Shown: one piece after another, positions 1 through 6,947 of the stretch | Numbering within the stretch: the first letter of the stretch is position 1 | How the letters are laid out: every line of letters begins with the position of its first letter | DNA from: Flavobacteriales bacterium | Lineage (GTDB): Bacteria; Bacteroidota; Bacteroidia; Flavobacteriales; Flavobacteriaceae | Direction of reading: 5' to 3' | Assembly (NCBI GenBank): GCA_002737105.1 | Contig: NSHO01000004.1 | Span: 1-35,555 of the forward strand | Length of the DNA: 35,555 bases | Position numbers and translations under genes: made by a program | Notes under the pieces: model-generated | What the model was told of the DNA's origin: nothing | Databases searched by the model: none | What the model saw: only the letters and a program-made list of their open reading frames with translations

Positions 1-3000
1 CCCTTTTTCTTCTGCTTGCGCAATGAATTTTGGCTTCATTTTATCTAAGACAGGTTTGTCTTTTTTACCCATAGCTTTTCGAAGTACGTCGGCATCACCT
101 TTTGTAAATCCAGCTAATGATTGCGACAAAAGCATTACTTGCTCTTGATACACCGTAATTCCGTAGGTTTCTGATAAATATTCTTCACAAGCATCTAAAT
201 CGTATGCGATGGGTTCTAGACCATTTTTTCTTCGAACAAAAGAAGGAATATATTCTAACGGACCAGGTCGATATAATGCATTCATGGCAATTAAATCTCC
301 AAAAACCGTTGGTTTTAAATCTTTCAAATACTTTTGCATTCCTAACGATTCGTATTGAAAAATTCCCACGGTTTCGCCGCGTTGGAATAATTCATATGCT
401 TTTTTATCGTCTATAGGAAATGTGTCAGGATCTAAATCAATATTTCGTTTGTACTTTACTAGTTTAACCGTGTCTTTTATAAGTGTTAAGGTTTTTAGCC
501 CTAAGAAGTCCATTTTTAATAAACCTGCACTTTCGGCTACTGCATTATCAAACTGTGTAACATACAAATCCGAATCTTTTGCGGTAGTTACGGGCACAAA
601 ATTGGTAATATCATCTGGAGTAATAATCACTCCACAAGCATGAATTCCTGTATTTCGAAGCGACCCTTCTAGTATTTTTGCTTGTTGAATGGTTTCTCCT
701 GAAAGCTCTCCTTGATTCGCAATTTGGATTAATTCTTTAACACGTTCAAATTCATCTGAACGAACGGCTTTTTTGACATCTTCTTCTTTTTCGGATAAAA
801 AGCGTGCTAAATTCCATTTTCCAGGCATCATTGCTGGTATTAATTTTGCAATTCTATCCGCTTCGAATAAAGGCAAATCTAAAACTCGAGCTGTATCACG
901 AATAGCCGATTTCGTAGCCATTTTTCCATAGGTGATAATTTGGGCAACCTGATTGGAACCATATTTTTTAATAACATAATCCATTACTTTACTGCGGCCT
1001 TCGTCATCAAAATCAATATCAATATCGGGCATCGACACACGGTCTGGATTTAAGAAACGCTCGAAAAGCAGGTTGTATAATAACGGATCAATATTGGTTA
1101 TCCACAAGCAATAGGCAACTACTGAACCCGCTGCAGATCCCCTACCTGGTCCAACAGAGACATCCATTTTTCGAGCTTCGGCAATGAAATCTTGTACAAT
1201 TAAAAAATAACCAGGATAACCTGAATTACTAATTGTTAAAAGTTCGAAATCGATACGTTCTTTTAATTCATCACTTATTTCACCGTAACGTTTTTTGGCG
1301 CCTTCGTAGGTCAAATGTCGTAAATACGCATTTTCACCGCGAACACCTTTATCTTGAAGGTCTTCAGGCACGTGAAATTGTTCTGGAATATCAAATTTTG
1401 GCAATAAAACATCTCGCGAAAGCGAATATATCTCAATTTTATCTACAATTTCTTGAATATTACTTATGGCTTCCGGAGATTGCGGAAACAATTTTTTCAT
1501 TTCGTTGGTTGACTTGAAATAATATTCCTGATTGGGCAACCCATATCTGTATCCACGTCCACGACCAATTGGTGTAGCTTGTTTTTCACCCTCTTTCACA
1601 CATAATAAAATATCGTGCGCATTGGCATCTTCTTTATCTATATAAAACGTATTGTTTGTTGCAATTAGCTTTATATTATGCTTTTTAGAAAACTGAATTA
1701 GGGTATTGTTTACCGCTTTTTCATCCTCTTGATTATGATTCATTAATTCGATATACAAATCGGCGCCAAATTGTTCTTTCCACCACAACAAGGATTCTTC
1801 AGCTTGATTTTCTCCAAGATTCAGGATTTTATTTGGCACTTCACCGTATAAACTTCCCGTTAAAACAATAATATCTTCTTTATATTGTTTGATTAATTCT
1901 TTATCTATTCGAGGCACATAGTAAAAACCATCCGTAAAAGCTTTTGAAGATAATTTGGCTAAATTATGATACCCGTTTTTGTTCTTAGCTAAAAAAACGA
2001 TTTGGTAGCCGTTGTCTTTATTTGATTTATCTTTATGATTGTTGCACACGAAAAATTCGCATCCAACAATTGGTTTGATAGTTGTTTCTGTGGGTTGTTC
2101 GCCTGCTTCAGCTAATTCTTTATTTTTAGCTTCGGCTGTTTTATTGTGATTTAAAATGCCACTAACAAATTGAAAAGCACCCATCATGTTTCCAATATCT
2201 GTAAGGGCAACTGCTGGCATTTTTTGCTTTACAGTGTTTTCAATTAAATTGGGAATGGAAATAGTAGATTGTAATATCGAAAACTGAGAATGGTTATGCA
2301 AATGTGCAAAAGCAACATCTGAAATATCTTCCAATTTTTCTGGTAAAATTTCAACGCCTTTTGAAAGTTGTTGTAATTCTTCTCTTAAATTTGCTGAAGC
2401 TTGTTTTAAATTAACATGTTTTAATCCGATTGGTTTTACTACTGGATTGTTAGTTCTAAAAGTTGTGTAATAGTCCTCAGAAACAGGTAATTCTTTGGAA
2501 TTAAAATTTCCGCGTTTTACTAATTCTAAAAAACAACGTGTTGTGGCTTCCACATCGGCAGTGGCATTATGGGCTTCTGCAAATTTTTCGTTAAATAAAT
2601 ATTCGTGTAATTCTGTTAAAGTGGGTAGTTTGAATTTTCCACCACGGCCTCCTGGTAATTTTAATAATAACGCTGTAGTTTCTGTACATGTGTCTAAAAT
2701 GGGTGTTTTTGTTAAATCAGTAGCTATCCCAAATCGATGAAATTCGCAACCCATGATATTTACATCAAAACCTACATTTTGTCCTACAATATAGTTGGCT
2801 TTTGATAAAGCAATGTTGAATTTTTCAAGGATTTCACTTAAACTAAAACCATCTTGATTAGCCAAATCAGTAGAAATTCCATGAATTCTTTCAGCATCGA
2901 AAGGAATATTATATCCTTCTGGTTTAATTAAATAATCTTGGTGTTCGATAAGGTTTCCCATATCGTCATGTAATTGCCAAGCAATTTGCACACAACGAGG

Positions 3001-3078
3001 CCAATTGTTAGTGTCTGTAATTGGAGCAGACCAACTTTTGGGTAAACCTGTGGTTTCGGTATCGAAGATTAAATACAT
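1..3078 (-). CDS. dnaE: DNA polymerase III subunit alpha with fused N-terminal 3'-5' exonuclease (partial, 3' end beyond window)
   Basis: Replicative polymerase catalytic subunit. Reading the minus strand from the ATG at 3078 gives an open frame of 1026 codons running off the window. Residues 1-185 are a DnaQ-like DEDDh exonuclease: FDTETTG at residues 5-11 and AEAHNATADVEAT near 168. A PHP domain begins near residue 258 (HLHNHSQFSIL). The polymerase core follows with PGRGSAAGS, the catalytic aspartates in MPDIDIDF (near residue 684) and KMDFLGLKTL (near 860), which should hold the third catalytic aspartate. The E. coli enzyme keeps proofreading on a separate epsilon subunit; an N-terminal exonuclease fusion on DnaE is, to my recollection, usual in Flavobacteriaceae. 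The tau/beta-binding C-terminus is not visible. It has its own promoter (3116-3146). The identity is very secure. Confidence 0.97.
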   Translation of the reverse strand, partial: MYLIFDTETTGLPKSWSAPITDTNNWPRCVQIAWQLHDDMGNLIEHQDYLIKPEGYNIPFDAERIHGISTDLANQDGFSLSEILEKFNIALSKANYIVGQNVGFDVNIMGCEFHRFGIATDLTKTPILDTCTETTALLLKLPGGRGGKFKLPTLTELHEYLFNEKFAEAHNATADVEATTRCFLELVKRGNFNSKELPVSEDYYTTFRTNNPVVKPIGLKHVNLKQASANLREELQQLSKGVEILPEKLEDISDVAFAHLHNHSQFSILQSTISIPNLIENTVKQKMPAVALTDIGNMMGAFQFVSGILNHNKTAEAKNKELAEAGEQPTETTIKPIVGCEFFVCNNHKDKSNKDNGYQIVFLAKNKNGYHNLAKLSSKAFTDGFYYVPRIDKELIKQYKEDIIVLTGSLYGEVPNKILNLGENQAEESLLWWKEQFGADLYIELMNHNQEDEKAVNNTLIQFSKKHNIKLIATNNTFYIDKEDANAHDILLCVKEGEKQATPIGRGRGYRYGLPNQEYYFKSTNEMKKLFPQSPEAISNIQEIVDKIEIYSLSRDVLLPKFDIPEQFHVPEDLQDKGVRGENAYLRHLTYEGAKKRYGEISDELKERIDFELLTISNSGYPGYFLIVQDFIAEARKMDVSVGPGRGSAAGSVVAYCLWITNIDPLLYNLLFERFLNPDRVSMPDIDIDFDDEGRSKVMDYVIKKYGSNQVAQIITYGKMATKSAIRDTARVLDLPLFEADRIAKLIPAMMPGKWNLARFLSEKEEDVKKAVRSDEFERVKELIQIANQGELSGETIQQAKILEGSLRNTGIHACGVIITPDDITNFVPVTTAKDSDLYVTQFDNAVAESAGLLKMDFLGLKTLTLIKDTVKLVKYKRNIDLDPDTFPIDDKKAYELFQRGETVGIFQYESLGMQKYLKDLKPTVFGDLIAMNALYRPGPLEYIPSFVRRKNGLEPIAYDLDACEEYLSETYGITVYQEQVMLLSQSLAGFTKGDADVLRKAMGKKDKPVLDKMKPKFIAQAEEKG

Positions 3079-3086
3079 CTATTAAG

Positions 3087-3114
3087 TAATTAGTGAATAG
3101 TAATTAGTGAATAG
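3087..3114. repeat. Two perfect tandem copies of a 14-bp unit
   Basis: TAATTAGTGAATAG occurs at 3087-3100 and again at 3101-3114. The pair lies between the predicted dnaE -7 box and the dnaE start codon, so it would form most of the 5' leader of the mRNA. Confidence 0.85.
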
Positions 3115-3115
3115 C

Positions 3116-3146
3116 CAAAAATACAATTTATCTTTTTTTATGCCAA
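3116..3146 (-). promoter_or_regulatory. Bacteroidetes-type promoter for dnaE
   Basis: On the minus strand TTG (3146-3144) is followed after 20 bases by TATTTTTG (3123-3116), matching the TTG / TAnnTTTG pattern known for Flavobacterium. Transcription would begin near 3109, about 30 bases before the ATG. Predicted from pattern only. Confidence 0.6.
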
Positions 3147-3161
3147 TTTTAGTTATTAACA

Positions 3162-3193
3162 AAAACAAAAAACCACTTCAATTAGAAGTGGTT
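3162..3193 (-). terminator. Rho-independent terminator of the lipoprotein gene
   Basis: AACCACTTC (3171-3179) pairs with GAAGTGGTT (3185-3193) around a 5-base loop. Read on the minus strand the stem is followed by TTTTGTTTTTG. It sits 25 bases after the stop of the lipoprotein gene ending at 3219. Confidence 0.8.
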
Positions 3194-3218
3194 ATTAAAT
3201 TGTTTATGTTAAAAAAAA

Positions 3219-3911
3219 TTATAAAATTGGCACTTTATAAAAAATTCCTTTATTAAAATTTACTACTGTTCCTTGTTCGTCAACTGCATTAAATTTGAAC
3301 GTTCCAGAATACAAGTTGCCTTCAATTTTTTCAACAACTACTTCGCCGTTACTGTTTGACACATTTAAAACGGTAACTGTTGCATTTGCATTTCCACCAA
3401 TAATTGTAATTATGTCTCCAGATTCATATCCTAATCCTCTACTAGCTATAGTAGCTCCTGTTACGGCACCTGAACTATTGGTTTGAATTTTTAGTGTTAA
3501 CCCGCTTCCAGATCCCCCTGAAGTAGTTACAGTATTCCCGTTTAATCCTAAATATCCTGTACCAGGATTTGTTACACCTTGTAATTTAAAAACTGGTCCT
3601 TCAATTATTCCGGTTTCAAAGTATGATAATGATTGCTGATTGCTGAAAGAATACGTAGCGTTTACACCTTGATTTGTAGTTCCTAAATAATGAATCCCAA
3701 CGGAATTCGGAACTGTTAAAGTAACTAACTCATTGTCTTTATATGCATTTATAGTTATGGTTCCACTCGGATTTGCAGTTACTTTTGTATCCGAGGCACG
3801 CCATGCAATATTGTCTTTTTCACCTAAAAAAGCTGGCAAATTAGTTTTGATATCATTTTCACACGATGCCATTACTATAAAAAGGGCGAGAATCTGGACT
3901 ATTTTTTTCAT
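3219..3911 (-). CDS. Putative lipoprotein, DUF6252-like, with an inserted glycine-rich module
   Basis: A 230-residue exported protein of unknown function. The start is placed at the ATG at 3911; a TTG codon directly before it (3914) is not needed. Residues 1-17 are a lipoprotein signal ending ALFIVMASC, with Cys17 as the lipidated residue. The framework (an IAWRASDTKV-type opening, a run of short beta strands, then a NLYSGTFKFNAV stretch and a closing KGIFYKV) resembles the DUF6252 lipoproteins common in Flavobacteriia; that family name is from memory. Residues about 116-182 look different: a Gly/Ser/Thr-rich module with PGTGY, GGSGSGLTLKI, GAVTGATI, GLGYESGD and GGNANATVTV, like beta modules of phage structural proteins. 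The gene is monocistronic, with its own promoter and terminator. No function can be assigned. Confidence 0.8.
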   Translation of the reverse strand: MKKIVQILALFIVMASCENDIKTNLPAFLGEKDNIAWRASDTKVTANPSGTITINAYKDNELVTLTVPNSVGIHYLGTTNQGVNATYSFSNQQSLSYFETGIIEGPVFKLQGVTNPGTGYLGLNGNTVTTSGGSGSGLTLKIQTNSSGAVTGATIASRGLGYESGDIITIIGGNANATVTVLNVSNSNGEVVVEKIEGNLYSGTFKFNAVDEQGTVVNFNKGIFYKVPIL

Positions 3912-3936
3912 CAATATATTTATTAAATAAGGATTA

Positions 3937-3944
3937 CAAATATA
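3937..3944 (-). promoter_or_regulatory. -7 element of the lipoprotein gene
   Basis: TATATTTG on the minus strand (3944-3937) matches TAnnTTTG and lies 25 bases before the ATG at 3911. I found no TTG at the proper distance upstream, so this is half a promoter. Confidence 0.45.
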
Positions 3945-3975
3945 TATTTTATTTTTTAATCTTATTGGAATTTGA

Positions 3976-4006
3976 AATAAAAAAACGCCTAATAAAAGGC
4001 GTTTTT
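3976..4006 (-). terminator. Rho-independent terminator of the pseudouridine synthase gene
   Basis: AAAAACGCC (3981-3989) pairs with GGCGTTTTT (3998-4006) across an 8-base loop. The hairpin begins directly after the stop codon at 4008 on the minus strand and is followed by TTTTTATTTC. T/A runs on both sides would let it act in either direction. Confidence 0.85.
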
Positions 4007-4007
4007 T

Positions 4008-4883
4008 TTAGTTGTTTTTTAAATTGACTACTTCTTGTTCTGTTAAAACTCTCCAATTTCCTCTTGGTAAATTCTTTTTGGTTAGTCCTGCAAACACTAC
4101 TCTGTCTAATTTAATTACGTTGTATTTTAAGTGTTCGAAAATATTTCGTACCACTTTTACATTTGACGTTTTCATTTTTACACCAATTTCACTTTTGGCT
4201 TCTCCGTCAATAAATGTTACTTCTTCTACATAAACTTTATGTCCTTCAATAGTGATACCACTTTGAATTTTTTCTAAATCTTCGTATTTTAAGTTTTTAT
4301 CTAAAGAAACTTGATAGATTTTAGAGGAACGTTGATTTGGCGTTGTGAATTTTCGAACCATATCCGGATCATTTGTAAACAATAATAATCCCGTGGTGGT
4401 TTTATCCATTCTTCCAATAGGTTCTAATCTTACATTTGAAGGCGATTTAATTAGTTGCAACACGTTGTTTGCGCCTTGGTCATTTTTCTCTGTAGAAAAA
4501 TTCTTAGGTTTGTTTAAAAGTATGTATTCTTTTTTCTCAGGTGTAATGTTCACACCGTCAAAATTAACTACATCGGTAAGTTTTACTTTGTGTCCCATTT
4601 CTGTAACTACTTCACCATTTACCTTTACATTCCCGCTTTGAATGTAAATATCGGCATCTCTTCGGCTACAAACTCCTGAATTCGCAACATATTTATTTAA
4701 TCTGATTTCATCTTTATCAGATTTTATTTTTACTACTTGTTGTTTTGGCTTATCGGTTCTACTGAACTTTGGAGCAGGTTTGTTTTCTGAAGAAAAAGAT
4801 TTTCCTGATTCGTTTTTCTTAAAATCTGGTTTTTTACTTTCCGAAACTTTACCGCTTCTTTTGGCTCCTGACGATTTTCTCAT
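4008..4883 (-). CDS. rluB: RsuA/RluB/RluE-family pseudouridine synthase
   Basis: Isomerises a uridine in rRNA, probably 23S. The 291-residue protein starts at the ATG at 4883. A longer frame from a TTG at 4901 is rejected because that TTG is the end of the TATCTTTG promoter box. Residues 1-55 are a Lys/Ser-rich, presumably disordered tail. An S4 RNA-binding domain spans about 58-105 (IRLNKYVANSGVCSRRDAD). The catalytic domain carries PIGRMDKTTTGLLLFTND, with Asp160 as the expected catalytic aspartate; the usual GRLD is GRMD here. The family is certain, but the exact target (RluB versus another RsuA-type enzyme) cannot be read from the sequence. It is transcribed alone, between its own promoter and terminator. 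Confidence 0.9.
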   Translation of the reverse strand: MRKSSGAKRSGKVSESKKPDFKKNESGKSFSSENKPAPKFSRTDKPKQQVVKIKSDKDEIRLNKYVANSGVCSRRDADIYIQSGNVKVNGEVVTEMGHKVKLTDVVNFDGVNITPEKKEYILLNKPKNFSTEKNDQGANNVLQLIKSPSNVRLEPIGRMDKTTTGLLLFTNDPDMVRKFTTPNQRSSKIYQVSLDKNLKYEDLEKIQSGITIEGHKVYVEEVTFIDGEAKSEIGVKMKTSNVKVVRNIFEHLKYNVIKLDRVVFAGLTKKNLPRGNWRVLTEQEVVNLKNN

Positions 4884-4898
4884 GCTTTTATTTTTTTG

Positions 4899-4906
4899 CA
4901 AAGATA
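4899..4906 (-). promoter_or_regulatory. -7 element TATCTTTG of the pseudouridine synthase gene
   Basis: TATCTTTG on the minus strand (4906-4899) is a perfect match to the flavobacterial -7 consensus, 15 bases before the ATG at 4883. Its final TTG lies in frame with the gene and mimics a start codon. No clear -33 TTG was seen. Confidence 0.6.
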
Positions 4907-4951
4907 GTCATTTTAAGTGAGAAGTAATAAGTATGAAATTGTATGTAGTGC

Positions 4952-5872
4952 TTATTGAAATAGCAGTAATTTTTGTACGTTTTCAATTACGGTAGGTTTA
5001 ATTAAAACTATACAGATTACTCCTGATACAAGTATAATTTTCAACAAAAAATGAAGTTTGATATAATCTACTTTCCCTTCAGATTTCCATAATTTTAAAA
5101 CAAAAATCAAAAGTAAAATATAACTTGAATAAAAGTAAGTATCCATATAACCTACATCAAATACATTAATAAGAAAATATACGGGAACGATAGTGAAAAT
5201 TAATAAAAATGAAATAATTTTTTTAGCGAAATTTTCTCCGAAATTGACAGGAATAGTCTGATAATTATTAGATAAATCGCCTTCAATATTTTCTAAATCT
5301 TTAATCATTTCACGAATTAGTATGATTAGAAATAAAAATGAAGCATGAGCAAAAATTACTTGATAAAAGTTTTTGAAATACAATAAAATTCCAAAAAAAG
5401 GCAAAACAGCTAATAAAGAAGCGGAAATATTTCCAATAAAAATTATTTTTTTAAGCTTGTGCGAGTACAACCAAATGGCAAAAATATAGACGGAATAAAA
5501 CAAAGCCGCTCGCCAAGAAACCATAAAACCAAATAAAGCGGAAAAGAAATTTAAGGTAAAATAGACTTGTAATTGCGTTTTCTGACTTACTAATCTGTCC
5601 AAATATGATTTTTTAGGACGATTGATGATGTCTTTTTTGGCATCGTAAAAATTATTAATAATGTAACCAGAAGCGATGGCAAAAGTAGAGGCAATTACTA
5701 AAAGAAATAATCTCCAATCCAAAATAACATCTAACGCTCTTTTTTCTGGAGCCAAAATAAAAACAGCTGATAAATATTGTGCAAGCGCAATTACAAATAC
5801 GTTATAACCTCGAACCACAGAAAAGAAACTGAAAATTTTGGTGAGTATTATTTTAGAGTTCCGACTTAGCAT
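4952..5872 (-). CDS. UbiA-family prenyltransferase
   Basis: Polytopic membrane enzyme that moves a polyprenyl chain from its diphosphate to an acceptor. The 306-residue protein has about eight or nine hydrophobic segments and both Asp-rich motifs: INNFYDAKKDIINRP (near residues 68-84, NNxxDxxxD) and IKDLENIEGD (near 188-198, DxxxD), which bind Mg and the prenyl diphosphate. It sits downstream of a mevalonate-type kinase and diphosphomevalonate decarboxylase on the same strand, consistent with using the isoprenoid made by that pathway. Relatives in this phylum are often annotated as geranylgeranylglycerol-phosphate geranylgeranyltransferases, but the acceptor (glycerol phosphate, a quinone head group or a chlorin-like ring) cannot be told from sequence. 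The ATG at 5872 follows a 79-base spacer of TTAGG-like words. Confidence 0.88.
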   Translation of the reverse strand: MLSRNSKIILTKIFSFFSVVRGYNVFVIALAQYLSAVFILAPEKRALDVILDWRLFLLVIASTFAIASGYIINNFYDAKKDIINRPKKSYLDRLVSQKTQLQVYFTLNFFSALFGFMVSWRAALFYSVYIFAIWLYSHKLKKIIFIGNISASLLAVLPFFGILLYFKNFYQVIFAHASFLFLIILIREMIKDLENIEGDLSNNYQTIPVNFGENFAKKIISFLLIFTIVPVYFLINVFDVGYMDTYFYSSYILLLIFVLKLWKSEGKVDYIKLHFLLKIILVSGVICIVLIKPTVIENVQKLLLFQ

Positions 5873-5880
5873 CTTTTTTA

Positions 5881-5915
5881 AGGTATTAGGTTTAGGTGTT
5901 AGGTGTTGGGTTTTT
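5881..5915. repeat. Degenerate TTAGG(T)-type word repeat in the spacer before the UbiA gene
   Basis: The spacer contains GGTATTAGG, TTTAGGTGTT, AGGTGTTGGG in succession, a degenerate repetition of (T)TAGGTGTT. A possible complement, CCTTAAACC TTAGG, follows at 5918-5931. No function is evident. Confidence 0.5.
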
Positions 5916-5951
5916 CTCCTTAAACCTTAGGCCCTATTCCTTGTACCTGTT

Positions 5952-6890
5952 TTAAAATTGATAAACCATTTCTAATTTATAATCTTTTAAAGATTTTTTA
6001 GCTTTTTCAAAATCTTGGGTAAAACCTAAAATATAGCCACCACCACCAGAACCACACAATTTTAAATAATAGTCGTTGGTTTCAATCCCGTTTTGCCATA
6101 TTTGGTGAAATTGTTCTGGAATCATCGGTTTGAAATTACTTAAAACTACTTTTGATAATTCTTTGGTGTTTTTAAATAACGCTTTCATATCGCCTTGTAG
6201 GAAGTTTTCTACACAAGAATCGGTATATTTTATAAATTGCGATTTTAGCATTTTTCTAAAACCTTGGTCCTTTAAATTTTCCATGAAAATATTTACCATT
6301 GGAGCCGTTTCTCCAACAATTCCTGAATCTAACAAGAAAACTGCGCCTTTTCCAGTTGTTGATTGACTTGGAATTCCAGCAGCTTCGATATTATTTTTAG
6401 AATTGATAAGAATTGGTAAACTTAAATAACTATTTAATGGATCTAAACCTGAACTTTTTCCATGGAAAAACGATTCCATGTTAGAAAAAATCGCTTTTAA
6501 TTGTAATAATTTTTCTCTAGTTAAGTTTTCTAAAACGGTAATTTTATTCGTTGCATATTTATCGTAAATAGCCGCTACTAAAGCACCGCTACTTCCTACT
6601 CCGTAACCTTGCGGAATACTAGAATCAAAATACATTCCGTTATTTACATCATTTTGTAACAACTCAATATTAAACGTTATCAAAGCTGGCTGTTCTATTT
6701 GCAATTGTTTTAAATAAGCAACAAACTTTACTAAATTTAGGTTAGATTTTTTGGTTTCGTCTGTCGGGTTTTCGTCTGACTTCAGTGCGCCTTTGTAAAA
6801 ATTATATGGTATTGAAAGTCCTTTAGAATCTTCAATGATTCCATATTCTCCGAAAAGTAATATTTTTGAGTAAAAAAGTGGTCCTTTCAT
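5952..6890 (-). CDS. GHMP kinase, mevalonate kinase-like
   Basis: Probably phosphorylates mevalonate (or phosphomevalonate) in the mevalonate route to isopentenyl diphosphate. The 312-residue protein has the GHMP-family elements: an N-terminal KILLFGEYGIIED (residues 9-21; mevalonate kinases have KxILxGEHxV), the ATP-binding loop PQGYGVGSSGALVAA (about 93-107) and the C-terminal glycine motif CGSGGGGYILGF (near 279-290). Lys9 and Glu15 fit the expected N-terminal positions. At 312 residues it is somewhat shorter and more divergent than typical mevalonate kinases, so substrate assignment relies on context: the decarboxylase of the same pathway is 57 bases upstream on the same strand and the UbiA prenyltransferase is downstream. 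No second kinase for phosphomevalonate is in the window. Confidence 0.85.
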   Translation of the reverse strand: MKGPLFYSKILLFGEYGIIEDSKGLSIPYNFYKGALKSDENPTDETKKSNLNLVKFVAYLKQLQIEQPALITFNIELLQNDVNNGMYFDSSIPQGYGVGSSGALVAAIYDKYATNKITVLENLTREKLLQLKAIFSNMESFFHGKSSGLDPLNSYLSLPILINSKNNIEAAGIPSQSTTGKGAVFLLDSGIVGETAPMVNIFMENLKDQGFRKMLKSQFIKYTDSCVENFLQGDMKALFKNTKELSKVVLSNFKPMIPEQFHQIWQNGIETNDYYLKLCGSGGGGYILGFTQDFEKAKKSLKDYKLEMVYQF

Positions 6891-6930
6891 AATTTAGTGC
6901 TCAGTTAACAGTATTTAGTAATCAGAAATT
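6891..6930. repeat. TTTAG-word spacer before the GHMP kinase gene
   Basis: The short spacer reads as degenerate words TTTAGTGCTCAG, TTAACAG, TATTTAGTAATCAG. It resembles the spacers upstream of dnaE and the UbiA gene in word composition (TTAGT / TTAGG), though not as an exact repeat. Confidence 0.35.
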
Positions 6931-6947
6931 TTAGTAAAGATAAAAAT

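Noticed and set aside
1233..2740. Plus-strand open frames at 1233-1517 and 2495-2740
   Set aside because: Both lie opposite the continuous dnaE reading frame, which carries all polymerase and exonuclease motifs.
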